From an uncultured Bacteroidota bacterium (GTDB taxonomy: Bacteria; Bacteroidota; Bacteroidia; Chitinophagales; LD1): a stretch of 35,934 nt of DNA. The stretch is from contig CALAYL010000023.1 of the NCBI GenBank assembly GCA_937894725.1, positions 1 to 35,934 of the forward strand, written 5' to 3'. This document shows, piece after piece, positions 17,801 to 26,095 of this stretch; position 1 is the first letter of the stretch; each line of letters begins with the position of its first letter. Below the pieces are notes generated by a model. That model had not been told where the DNA came from. It did not search any database and saw nothing but the letters and a program-made list of their open reading frames with translations. The position numbers and the translations under genes are program-made.

Positions 17801-18376
17801 ATTGGCAATCACCTCGAGATCGTTGGTGAGCTTGCCTTGTAGCTGAAGATTGAGCACCGAGTTGAGAACTACATCCTGATTGCTACCAAAACTCAGACCC
17901 CGAGAAAAATTGCCGGCATAATCTAATGAACCAAAATCAATGAAATCGGATGCGGTGGATGGAGCTACATACGAAAATGGCGTTACATTAAACTGTTCGA
18001 GCGATTGTCTATATCGATCTACATCCTTATGAAAATACCGATTGGCTAATTGCATTGGATATGCTCTATAGGTTGCATTTATTGAAGATTTAGGTCTTTG
18101 TTTCCAAATTATTTTTGAAGAAAATGGGAAGAAATCGTAATCTTCCTTTCGTATCTCATTTCCATCCAAATCTGTTAGCAGTAGCGAGTTTGGAACTATA
18201 CTGAAGGTGTCGATAATGAGTGTATCGCTTTCAATGAAGAGTGTTTTGGTTTTTATATTGGAGAAGGATTGAGCGGACAATTCAGTAGGTAAAAAAACAA
18301 AAACAACTAAGCCTACAATCTGTAGAATAAGGCATCTGGTATCATCTATTAATTCATAAAGAAACATCCTAGACAT
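14798..18376 (-). CDS. Large predicted outer-membrane beta-barrel protein next to TamB
   Basis: A 1192-residue protein with an N-terminal hydrophobic signal (ILQIVGLVVFVFLP, cleavage likely near LSAQ). It has a long series of alternating hydrophobic/polar strands with many aromatic residues and a strand-like C-terminus (SGRAEIRALF), typical of outer-membrane barrels. A segment near residues 170-290 (NLQLQGKLTNDLEVIANVTD, IFIQLRKGKQSVTVGDFD) is reminiscent of large Bacteroidota outer-membrane proteins such as SprA in style, but this is far shorter than SprA and I do not claim homology. A calcium-loop-like DVNGNGQRDITEF occurs near 865-880. The ATG at 18365 (fourth codon) is an alternative start. 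It lies 62 bases downstream of tamB on the same strand. Exact function unknown. Confidence 0.75.
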   Translation of the reverse strand: MSRMFLYELIDDTRCLILQIVGLVVFVFLPTELSAQSFSNIKTKTLFIESDTLIIDTFSIVPNSLLLTDLDGNEIRKEDYDFFPFSSKIIWKQRPKSSINATYRAYPMQLANRYFHKDVDRYRQSLEQFNVTPFSYVAPSTASDFIDFGSLDYAGNFSRGLSFGSNQDVVLNSVLNLQLQGKLTNDLEVIANVTDNNIPIQPDGNTQQIQEFDKIFIQLRKGKQSVTVGDFDMIESNGYFLRYSKKAQGARIDGLADFKKAGLLKVFAGGGISKGKFARNTLAVREGNQGPYKLLGTNGESFIIVLANTEEVFINGVKQIRGFDKDYVIDYNTGQITFTPRRIITNNLRIIVEFEYAERSYQRSIVATNFDYEYKKTKIGFGLYSEQDSKNQNLQQTLDDEKKRFLANIGDSLNHAFYPGVDSVTYDANRILYRKTDTILLLNGMPVATTFYTFSNDPLQARYALSFAYLGDGKGDYQTATTVANGRVYSYVRPSYDTQQQMLIHLGSYEPVIKLIAPAYNQVYTLNVQQGIGNDLKIGGEVALSNRDINMYSKKDDNDNIGVAAFGTIDYNKVLNPSSINKPTLHTKAEYEFVDKRFYAIERYRNVEFIRDFNLLNAKSTNNEHITKFLLGYEKGQLLNTEYRLRTYHQDSIYTGFEHFLGIKSQYNNWNINVGSSFLHSKSSVYNTLFARPNADVSYAIPRLKGWKVGVVLNHEFLKTTYFGTDTLDTRASHVWQEYRVYTQSPDTLQNKYRVEYFVRIEQGAKGRGYDAPSRIGHNISFSGNILSIKNQNLSWNLTYRRLYERDSLKAAQELKNYYLGRIDYSFNILKGMLRSTTFYQLGTGQQPKLQLIYVPSPTNKGDYIWQGDVNGNGQRDITEFVPLRFQTDTSYIRTFQYTADLVSVNDVEFNEALNINPATLIKPTSSKFVKALGLFSFFTSVQLSKKIYTTQSNKAYSYFLPWGDGANDTNIVQQTLNSKNSIFFNRFSSKINAQIDINYYRTKTLLTSGIEKRTNDNQSLTVRWNIWRELLFQTVFNTGVKANESDFYLTQQFNVKLYETRNELSYLYKNRIRVGVNYAYFDRRNKIAAYGGQGATQHQMGVDFRFSKSSLTAINTKFTYTIATYKDSNIKNAQAEFAILEGLRNGANYVWNVSFEQRLNSLLQLVISYDGRKTGTDKVVHSGRAEIRALF

Positions 18377-18391
18377 CTGGGAAAAGGGTGT

Positions 18392-18410
18392 TTTTTTTAA
18401 ACACCTTTTA
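18392..18410 (-). terminator. Hairpin between tamB and the barrel-protein gene
   Basis: Perfect 7-bp inverted repeat GGTGTTT / AAACACC (18392-18398 and 18404-18410) with a 5-base loop. On the minus strand it is followed by C and then TTTT, so it could be a weak intrinsic terminator for tamB. It also lies just after a -7-like box, so it could sit at the 5' end of the barrel-protein transcript. The T tract is short. Confidence 0.45.
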
Positions 18411-18415
18411 CAAAA

Positions 18416-18423
18416 TAATAAAA
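18416..18423 (-). promoter_or_regulatory. Possible -7 box for the barrel-protein gene
   Basis: The minus strand reads TTATTTTG, one mismatch from TAnnTTTG, about 40 bases before the ATG at 18376. No -33 TTTG is evident. Weak evidence. Confidence 0.3.
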
Positions 18424-18438
18424 ACTAAGTACTGCTAA

Positions 18439-21400
18439 CTAATTTGAAGGTTTAGAAAGGCTATCTATGGGTGTAAATTGCATAAAATCTTCTTCCTTTG
18501 CCACTGGCTTTGGCGGCTCTTCGACCACCGTTTTGTTTCTCTTTCTTTTAATTTTGAAAAGATCATAGATATTATCAAAATCCTGTCTATACGCCAATCC
18601 TATACTGGTTTTGTTCCTGTTTTTTTGATTAAAATTATCATAGTCAATCTTATTGGCCGCCCGTACTTTTAGGTTACCTGATTTGGTCAAAGCATAGTCT
18701 ATTTGAAAATCGCCTGTCACATACGTATTGGGGTTATTGACATACGATGAGGTCGAAGCGTCATATTGAAATCTATCACCAAAATCTACATTTCCCCCAG
18801 CATTAATAGAAAGTCTATTGTTTAGGAAGCGCTTGGTGAGTGCAAGTTGCAGTTCTCTACGCGTATCAAATTGAGATTGAGTGAGGGTCGAAGTATTGCT
18901 TGTATTACTACCTTGGTCATACTGCCTGAAATTCAAATTCAAATCCAAATCTTTTACATTCATATTGTCAAAAAAGCTACTCGCATACATCGACAGTTGA
19001 GAGGTCAAAAATTCACTCACGGTATTAGTAACACTACCTCCAATCAAACTAGAATTATTGATAGCTGTAGTAGATGTGGTGACGGGTAAAAAACGATTCA
19101 TAACAAGCAATCCAAATACTTGTTTATTGAGTTCTGACTCCGTGCTTTTGACTATCTGTAGCCTATTATCCAATACCGCTTTGATAGCGGGGTCTGGATC
19201 CATAGGGTTTATATCAAACGATACATCGGGGTGTTCTAAAACACCATAGAGTTTAAGTGACAGTTGAGTGAGCATTCGATTTTTAGAACGTTGCAGCACT
19301 TCATCAGATATTAAGTCAGTCTGTTGTGGATCATAAATCAAATCGAAAGTGGAGGTACGCACTTGATAAATAGCATCTGCATTGACCGCTGCTTTTTTGA
19401 AGTCTCCATTAAATGCGATAGTACCTCCTTTGTTTAAAACAAATCGCTTATTGATGATATTTTGGAGGGTAAAAAGATAGCTTCCTCTATCGATTTCGTA
19501 TAACCCATAAATGCCAAAATCGCCATTTCTTACTACTTGAATCTTGATATTACCCGCTCCTCTCGAGCTCAAGATGTCTCCAGATGTCTGATCCAAAATA
19601 ATATCTAACTCTGCTACAGGCGAAACATCTATATCGGCCGTAAAGTTCACTCCTTTGGTAAAGATTTTTTCAGTTTTACCTACATCTCGCAGAGAGTCTA
19701 GCTTTTTATTAGTGAATTTGTAAAACGAATAGCCGTTGGTTTCATAATTCGAATTGATGGGAATAAAAACATGTGTGCCCTCGTTCACTTTTGCATAAGC
19801 ACGAATATCTACTTGCGGAATAGTGCCAGTAAACACAACATTACCACTTCCGTAGATATCGCCATAAAACACGCTATTATCTTGTGCCTTGGTATGCAAA
19901 AACTGCATATTCTTGGTGCTTACATTCAAGTCTAGGGTAAATTTTTTCAAATTTTGATGTAAAATGCGACCACGCCCTAAAGCGGTATTGTTTTTCTCAT
20001 CGTGAAGCGTTATCTCGCCTATATCAATGTATCCATCCTTATTTAGCTCTATTTCTTCATTTTTGAGCGTATAGCGCGTTTTTAAATAACTCACCACCAC
20101 ATCTACATCATTGAGTCGAATACCTCCGCCCAATTTCAGTTTCTTTAGCGGGCCAGACACATCTATCTTCCCTCTAAAACTGCCTTTGGTATTCAACACA
20201 TACTTACTAAAAAATGGATAGTTCAAAAAGTCAAGATTCCCTTCTACAATAGCGGCTTTGAGACTTAACTCTTGCCCCTTAGGATCGAGTGTATAAAAGC
20301 CATCAATACCTAAGTTATTTCCTGCACCAGAGAGCCGAGCTACAAGGTCTATTCGATTTAGGGTATTGTTTAATGAAGAGGTAAGGTTGAGTGTGCCTAA
20401 GGGAATTTCGCCTAGTATAATATCTTTCAAAAGCACATTCCCCAATACAATAGGTTTGCCAAATAAATTTTGGACATCAACTACACCATTTACTTCAGCG
20501 TATATATCTTTCACTTTGGTGCTAAAAATAGCCATAAAACCATTGAGCGAAGTTTCTTGCAATTTTAATTTCAAACAGCTTATCGAATCATTTTTTACAT
20601 AGGTAGATGCAGATATAGACTGGCTATCCGAGGTGAATGCAAGATTTTTTATAGTCAGCATTTTTCGGCTCAACGCTATCGTATTGTTTTTAGAAACAGT
20701 CCATGGCCTGCCACCTAAAAATATAGCTGTATTTTCAAGATTGAGCTTTAGATTATTTGAGGTAGGAAAAAGATTAATATCGGTGTAGATTTTATTATAC
20801 GATTTCTGATCCTTTGCCTGTATATTAAAAGTATATCCATTTGCAATATCACGAAGCGAAATAGCGGCTGTGTCTAAGAATAGACTATCTTTTAAATAAA
20901 TTTTATCTGCATCTATGCTTGCAGAAGTTTTTTGACTATTCACATCAGCAGTAAGTCGTATAGTACGAATACGTGTAGTACCATACACCAGCTCAGGAAT
21001 ATTTCCCGACAATCGAAATGTATTGAGGTCGGTATTGGCATTTGCCCTTATAAATGTGTTGCGTATAAGTTTGAGATCGGGAGCTAGCATTCGCAACATT
21101 GGTAAGCTATCGTAAATACGAAGATCGAAGTCGAATACCTGCTTTGTAAATACTGTGGTGTCATCAATCAAATATACCGCTTTATTAAATTTACTTTTGA
21201 GTAATTTAGGTAGCTTCAATAATGAAAATTTGCCCTCCAAATTCGCCTCAAGATTATCTGCTTCTATATTTATTTTTTTCTTTCCAAGTCCATCCTCACT
21301 CGCTGACAAAATAAGTTCTCTCAGTGTACTCGACTCCTCATCACGCAATACAGTAAGGTTCGCTACAGCCAACCTCCCCTCCAAATCATCAATGTTTTTG

Positions 21401-23331
21401 CCTGCAAAATTTGCCTCCACATCACCTCGAATACTAATATCTGCTTTGGCAAGATGGAGCGCCTTCAATGAAATATTCTGCACGCTGGCCGTAAAATTAT
21501 ACTTCGGCAAAGTAGTAGTAAGGTCGGCTCTGCCATTAAATTTCAAGTCAACATTTGGGTCGCTTATCACCAATGCTCCTTCAAAAGATTTTCCTTTGAC
21601 AGCTCCATTCACTTGTAGGTTGGTATAGTTATATTTTTTAAATTCAAATGACTCAATAGTTCCTTCTATCTTCGTATCTATACTCTCTATTTTAAGCCCT
21701 TTTCCATTCACTTTAGCTACTAGACTCACCTTACCCAAAGTAGTATCACCAAACCACGCACCAAGATTAAAATTATTCAAGTCCAAATTGCCCGAGTAGG
21801 CACTAAGATTTTTTTCGGTATTGTATTTAAAGTTCAAATCCGAAGATGCTTGTCCTATTGCCGTTGTTAGATTTCCTCTAGCCACAAAATCCGTAACGAA
21901 TCCATCCAAATCTCCGCTAAAATTGATCATGCCTAGTTTATACATATTATCAGGTAGTATAGCCATAGGCGCTATACGATGAATATCACCTGGAGAAGTA
22001 GTAAGGGACTTTAATCTAAAATTCAAAAATGTTTCGGACAAAACAGGTAAACCTGATGTGAAAAAATCGCCTTCTAGCTTAGTATTCTTGCCCACATAGA
22101 GTTTAATGTTTTTACCATCCAAACTCGAAATCTTCCCTTTTATCTGCCCATTGATTTTGACAATATTATGTTCAAACCCTTTTAGCCCTTTTATGAAAAA
22201 AGCTAAATCATGCAATGAGAGTAAACTGGACTTGAAATTAGCTTCCAGCCTTACTTTGGTCAAAAAAGATTTGAAATCATCAAACTGATTGTATTTAAAA
22301 CTTAGCGCATTTGTAATTACCGATTCATTTGTTTTGAGCCATAAATCTTTACAACTTATTTGCTGCAATGAGGCATTGAGTATTGTCTTCAATTCCTTGA
22401 CTTCAAAACCCGATTTCTCTTTCAATCGACAAGCGATAATACTAGCCATCATAGAGTCAGAAGCTACTCTCCCGCCTTGTGCCACAATATTTATATTAGC
22501 TAAAGCAAGATGATTAAAATCCATTCTTCCATCTGTCAACTCGGGTTTAAATGTTTTTTGAATAACCACTTTCCCATTTGTCACAGAGAGGCTATTCCAA
22601 GTAAGGTGCATATCTTTTGGCAGAAAATGAAACGCTGCGGTATCCACAGTTTTAATCACATTCGAATCGATTTGAGCTATACGCAAAACAGGTGATACAA
22701 TCGAAATTTTATCGAGAGCGATAAGCTGCGATGTTAGTGGCTTTTTAGCAGTGCTCAGGGTGAGACCAGCTACAAATACATCCGTTATGCTTTTCCCTTT
22801 CATGTCTTTCAATACAAAACTGGTATTGTGTGCTGCGAGATTTCCAACTTTTATCACCCACGGCTTAGTAGCCTTCACGGTGGTTTGTGTAGTGTCAAGT
22901 TGTTTTACTGTTTTACTAGCAAAAAGTTGTACCAAATCAATCTTACCATCTTCATCAGATACTAAGTTTATTTTTGCTTGTCGCAATTCGACAGATTTAA
23001 TATGGATTGTACGATTCCAAATACTCCATGCGCTTAGGTCTATATTCAAATCAGGCACCCCTACGAGCGTATCGCCAGCTTTGTTTTTGATATACAATTC
23101 GTGTATCATCATATCATCGAGCATACTCCAGCCAAAAGAACCAATGGTTATCTCTGCATTTGAGTTTTTAGATACATAGCTCACTACTCGCTTTATCACA
23201 AAGTCTTGGACTAACGACCAGCGTATCAAAAACGAAAAAACAATAGACAGCACTAGAAGTACTGCTATCAAAATGCCCCCTATTTTTAACGCCTTTCTCA
23301 AATGGTTGTTTATCGATTGCAAAATATACAT
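18439..23331 (-). CDS. tamB: TamB-type translocation/assembly module protein
   Basis: A 1630-residue AsmA/TamB (DUF490) protein. A single N-terminal membrane anchor (about residues 18-38, GGILIAVLLVLSIVFSFLIRW) is followed by a very long beta-rich periplasmic body expected to form a hydrophobic groove from inner to outer membrane. The conserved TamB C-terminal domain includes GDFGIYGLYEIDRGSYLFTL and a FNGDFKKAAVNADAIYQV segment at about 1290-1350. TamB proteins act in outer-membrane protein assembly and in phospholipid transport. Proteobacterial TamB pairs with the BamA-like TamA; no such partner is in the window, and the downstream gene is instead a large barrel protein. The C-terminus ends in a charged/proline tail (EEPPKPVAKEEDF). 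The start codon is 9 bases from the divergent tsaD start. Confidence 0.9.
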   Translation of the reverse strand: MYILQSINNHLRKALKIGGILIAVLLVLSIVFSFLIRWSLVQDFVIKRVVSYVSKNSNAEITIGSFGWSMLDDMMIHELYIKNKAGDTLVGVPDLNIDLSAWSIWNRTIHIKSVELRQAKINLVSDEDGKIDLVQLFASKTVKQLDTTQTTVKATKPWVIKVGNLAAHNTSFVLKDMKGKSITDVFVAGLTLSTAKKPLTSQLIALDKISIVSPVLRIAQIDSNVIKTVDTAAFHFLPKDMHLTWNSLSVTNGKVVIQKTFKPELTDGRMDFNHLALANINIVAQGGRVASDSMMASIIACRLKEKSGFEVKELKTILNASLQQISCKDLWLKTNESVITNALSFKYNQFDDFKSFLTKVRLEANFKSSLLSLHDLAFFIKGLKGFEHNIVKINGQIKGKISSLDGKNIKLYVGKNTKLEGDFFTSGLPVLSETFLNFRLKSLTTSPGDIHRIAPMAILPDNMYKLGMINFSGDLDGFVTDFVARGNLTTAIGQASSDLNFKYNTEKNLSAYSGNLDLNNFNLGAWFGDTTLGKVSLVAKVNGKGLKIESIDTKIEGTIESFEFKKYNYTNLQVNGAVKGKSFEGALVISDPNVDLKFNGRADLTTTLPKYNFTASVQNISLKALHLAKADISIRGDVEANFAGKNIDDLEGRLAVANLTVLRDEESSTLRELILSASEDGLGKKKINIEADNLEANLEGKFSLLKLPKLLKSKFNKAVYLIDDTTVFTKQVFDFDLRIYDSLPMLRMLAPDLKLIRNTFIRANANTDLNTFRLSGNIPELVYGTTRIRTIRLTADVNSQKTSASIDADKIYLKDSLFLDTAAISLRDIANGYTFNIQAKDQKSYNKIYTDINLFPTSNNLKLNLENTAIFLGGRPWTVSKNNTIALSRKMLTIKNLAFTSDSQSISASTYVKNDSISCLKLKLQETSLNGFMAIFSTKVKDIYAEVNGVVDVQNLFGKPIVLGNVLLKDIILGEIPLGTLNLTSSLNNTLNRIDLVARLSGAGNNLGIDGFYTLDPKGQELSLKAAIVEGNLDFLNYPFFSKYVLNTKGSFRGKIDVSGPLKKLKLGGGIRLNDVDVVVSYLKTRYTLKNEEIELNKDGYIDIGEITLHDEKNNTALGRGRILHQNLKKFTLDLNVSTKNMQFLHTKAQDNSVFYGDIYGSGNVVFTGTIPQVDIRAYAKVNEGTHVFIPINSNYETNGYSFYKFTNKKLDSLRDVGKTEKIFTKGVNFTADIDVSPVAELDIILDQTSGDILSSRGAGNIKIQVVRNGDFGIYGLYEIDRGSYLFTLQNIINKRFVLNKGGTIAFNGDFKKAAVNADAIYQVRTSTFDLIYDPQQTDLISDEVLQRSKNRMLTQLSLKLYGVLEHPDVSFDINPMDPDPAIKAVLDNRLQIVKSTESELNKQVFGLLVMNRFLPVTTSTTAINNSSLIGGSVTNTVSEFLTSQLSMYASSFFDNMNVKDLDLNLNFRQYDQGSNTSNTSTLTQSQFDTRRELQLALTKRFLNNRLSINAGGNVDFGDRFQYDASTSSYVNNPNTYVTGDFQIDYALTKSGNLKVRAANKIDYDNFNQKNRNKTSIGLAYRQDFDNIYDLFKIKRKRNKTVVEEPPKPVAKEEDFMQFTPIDSLSKPSN

Positions 23332-23336
23332 ATTTG
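23329..23336 (+). promoter_or_regulatory. -7-like box for tsaD overlapping the tamB start codon
   Basis: CATATTTG differs from TAnnTTTG at one position and ends 4 bases before the tsaD ATG, predicting a nearly leaderless transcript. Its first three bases are the complement of the tamB start codon. Confidence 0.4.
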
Positions 23337-23340
23337 CCCA

Positions 23341-24351
23341 ATGCCTCTAATTTTAGCTATAGAATCTTCCTGCGATGATACCTCAGCCGCCATTATACAA
23401 AACGGCAAAATACTTGCCAATATTGCTACCGCTCAGGTAGTGCATGAAGCTTGGGGAGGTGTAGTACCTGAATTGGCATCGCGCGAACACCTCAAACAGA
23501 TCGTGGCCGTAGTAGATTCGGCATTCCTAAAGTCGGGCATAGCCAAATCAGATTTAGATGCCATCGCATTCACCAGAGGGCCTGGCTTGATAGGTTCCTT
23601 GATGGTAGGCGTAGCTTTCGCCAAAGCCATGGGCCTTGCACTCAATATACCACTCATAGAAGTACACCACATGCAAGCACACGTATTGGCAAACTTCATA
23701 GACCACACCCCTCCATTTCCGCATATTTGCCTCACTGTATCGGGCGGTCATACACAGATTGTAATGGTCGAAAGCCCCGCATCTATGCGCATTTTAGGCC
23801 AAACTATAGATGATGCCGCAGGAGAAGCATTTGATAAAATAGCCAAAATCATAGGACTACCCTACCCTGGTGGCCCACTTCTTGATATGCATGCGCAATT
23901 GGGCGACAGCAGTAAATTTACATTTGCTGAGTCAAAGATCGAAGGCTTAGATTTTAGTTTTAGTGGGCTCAAAACCTCCGTGTTGTATTTTATCCAAAAA
24001 CAACTCAAAACTAACCCCGATTTCATCAGTCAAAACCTAGATGACCTATGTGCTTCGGTTCAAAAAACGATTGTTGACACCCTTATATCAAAAGTAGAAA
24101 AGGCCGCTTTAGAAAATAATATTCAGCATATCAGTCTAGCGGGTGGCGTTTCTGCCAACTCTAATCTTCGACATACTTTTCTCGCCATAGCAGAAAAAAA
24201 TGGATGGCAAGCCTATGTACCTAGCTTTGAATATTGCACAGATAATGCTGCTATGATAGCTATGGCGGCTCATTTCAAATTTGAAGCAGGCGAATTTTGT
24301 AGCCAAGATGTAGAACCACAAGCGCGCATACCTTTTACATTTGTACAATAG
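23341..24351 (+). CDS. tsaD: tRNA N6-threonylcarbamoyladenosine transferase TsaD
   Basis: Transfers the threonylcarbamoyl group from TC-AMP to A37 of ANN-decoding tRNAs (t6A), together with TsaB and TsaE in bacteria. I use the ATG at 23341 because the conserved N-terminus LILAIESSCDDTSAAII follows at once; an in-frame ATG at 23302 would overlap tamB. This gives 336 residues, normal for the family. The iron ligands are visible: H110 and H114 in HHMQAH, and D301 in CTDNAAM. VSGGHTQIV and GEAFDKIAKIIGLPYPGGP are nucleotide-fold signatures. It is divergent from tamB. The partner tsaE is also in this window at 29955-30374, on the other strand; tsaB is not present. Confidence 0.97.
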   Translation: MPLILAIESSCDDTSAAIIQNGKILANIATAQVVHEAWGGVVPELASREHLKQIVAVVDSAFLKSGIAKSDLDAIAFTRGPGLIGSLMVGVAFAKAMGLALNIPLIEVHHMQAHVLANFIDHTPPFPHICLTVSGGHTQIVMVESPASMRILGQTIDDAAGEAFDKIAKIIGLPYPGGPLLDMHAQLGDSSKFTFAESKIEGLDFSFSGLKTSVLYFIQKQLKTNPDFISQNLDDLCASVQKTIVDTLISKVEKAALENNIQHISLAGGVSANSNLRHTFLAIAEKNGWQAYVPSFEYCTDNAAMIAMAAHFKFEAGEFCSQDVEPQARIPFTFVQ

Positions 24352-24424
24352 GGCATACCCTCTAATTTTTCCTAAATAGCACGTATATTTACCTTACAGT
24401 TATAGATTAGCCTATTTTCACCCT

Positions 24425-26011
24425 ATGAATACAAAACTAATTCGCATCATGCTCATCGCTATCTCCGTAGCATTGCTCGGATTGATAGCCATACAAGCCA
24501 ACTGGGTTATCGATAGCTATCGGGTATATGAAGAGCGATTTGACCAGGAGGTATATATGGGGCTAAATAATACGGCACACGATCTCGAAATCAATGAAGC
24601 CAGTAATTATTTTAAAGAAGCGGGTATCCCCGATATGAGTAATGGGGTAGTCCAAATCATAGACACCGTGCAAGCTATCAAGCAAATGGACGACAACTTT
24701 ATGCTTATAGATTCTGTAGGGCAGCATGCTATGAAATTTGGATTTAATGATACCACTGGCAATTTTGTAGCGAAGTTTTTTGGCACTATCACTTTCTTAC
24801 AAGACCAAGCGGAGGATATTCAAAAACAAGTGCTCGACAAAAACATCATCGAAGACCCTATCGAAAAAGAACGTAAAATCATTCAAAACCAATTTAAAAA
24901 ATACAATAAGTTTTTTGAAGAATTGGCGGTGCGGTTTATGCTAGACGACAAATGCTTGAGTGAGCGATTAGACTCTGACCTGATACAACAGACCTTAACA
25001 GAAAAATTTACCAATACTGGCATCAGTATCAATTATAGATATGCTGTTTTTGACAATTTTTCGGACAAAAAAATATTTGGGGATATAGATGTGAAGACCC
25101 GGAAAGAACTCACTAAGTATTACTCCATTCCTATTTTCGCCAACGATATTTATAAAAACTCAGGCGTACTAATAGTCGATTTCCCTTGCAAAACGAACTA
25201 TATCATTCGTTCTATGTGGCTTATCCTTATTACCTCTCTAGCGTTCGTCATGATATTGATAGGCGCATTTGGAGCCTCCTTTTATATCATTTATAGGCAA
25301 AAGAAAATCGATTTATTGAAAAACGATTTTATAAATAATATGACACATGAGTTTAAAACCCCTGTGGCCACAATCTCTTTGGCAAGCCAAATGCTTAAAG
25401 AAAAAAGCATAGTCGAAAAGCCAGAAAAAATAGCTCGCTATGCAGAGATGATCGAAGAAGAAAACAACCGACTGAGTGGGCATATCGAAAACGTATTGCA
25501 AGCAGCCCGATTTGATAGAGGTGACTTTAAACTGAAAATAGAAAAAATAGACATCCACCATTTATTGAACGATATTGTAGAATCGCTTCGCTTTAGAGTA
25601 GAAAACGAAGATGGCTCTATCACAGCGATATTCAATGCGCAAACATCAATTATAGAAGGCGATGTGTCGCATCTTTCAAACGGTTTTTTCAACGTGATAG
25701 AGAATGCTATCAAATACAGAAAAGAATCTTCGTTAAAGATAGAAGTAAGCACTAAAAACACACCTAAGGGGATTATTATTTCTGTACAAGATAACGGTAT
25801 TGGTATTTCAAAAGAAAACCAACGTATGGTGTTTGACCGCTTTTATAGAGTACCTACCGGCAATGTGCACAATGTAAAAGGATTTGGGCTTGGGCTTAGC
25901 TACGTGAAACTCATCATAGATGCGCATCAGGGCAAATTGACCTTAGAAAGCGAACTCAATGTAGGTAGCCGATTCGATATCTTCCTACCCTTCAGTCAAC
26001 TTCGTGCATAG
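24425..26011 (+). CDS. Membrane sensor histidine kinase
   Basis: A 528-residue two-component sensor. TM1 is at about residues 5-27 and TM2 at about 258-290 (IIRSMWLILITSLAFVMILIG). Between them lies a periplasmic region of about 230 residues with no domain I recognise. The cytoplasmic part has the phospho-accepting histidine near residue 308 in NMTHEFKTPVATI, the N box near 425 (VIENAIKYR), the G1 box near 456 (QDNGIGIS) and the G2 box GFGLGLSYVK near 486. It precedes its likely partner regulator by 84 bases. The general arrangement resembles the RprX/RprY pair of Bacteroides, but the signal is unknown. A TATATTTA at 24384-24391 is a poor -7 candidate. Confidence 0.93.
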   Translation: MNTKLIRIMLIAISVALLGLIAIQANWVIDSYRVYEERFDQEVYMGLNNTAHDLEINEASNYFKEAGIPDMSNGVVQIIDTVQAIKQMDDNFMLIDSVGQHAMKFGFNDTTGNFVAKFFGTITFLQDQAEDIQKQVLDKNIIEDPIEKERKIIQNQFKKYNKFFEELAVRFMLDDKCLSERLDSDLIQQTLTEKFTNTGISINYRYAVFDNFSDKKIFGDIDVKTRKELTKYYSIPIFANDIYKNSGVLIVDFPCKTNYIIRSMWLILITSLAFVMILIGAFGASFYIIYRQKKIDLLKNDFINNMTHEFKTPVATISLASQMLKEKSIVEKPEKIARYAEMIEEENNRLSGHIENVLQAARFDRGDFKLKIEKIDIHHLLNDIVESLRFRVENEDGSITAIFNAQTSIIEGDVSHLSNGFFNVIENAIKYRKESSLKIEVSTKNTPKGIIISVQDNGIGISKENQRMVFDRFYRVPTGNVHNVKGFGLGLSYVKLIIDAHQGKLTLESELNVGSRFDIFLPFSQLRA

Positions 26012-26095
26012 TGTTAAGGATTCATAAGATAGGCATGGTTAATACAACAATTTCACTTAAAAGGCATTATTTTAACAATCAATAAAATTAACAAT

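Noticed and set aside
21155..21628. 157-codon open frame on the plus strand inside tamB
   Set aside because: It lies antisense to a clearly coding TamB gene, has Ser/Phe-rich low-complexity composition typical of the reverse strand of beta-rich proteins, and has no promoter or recognisable domain.
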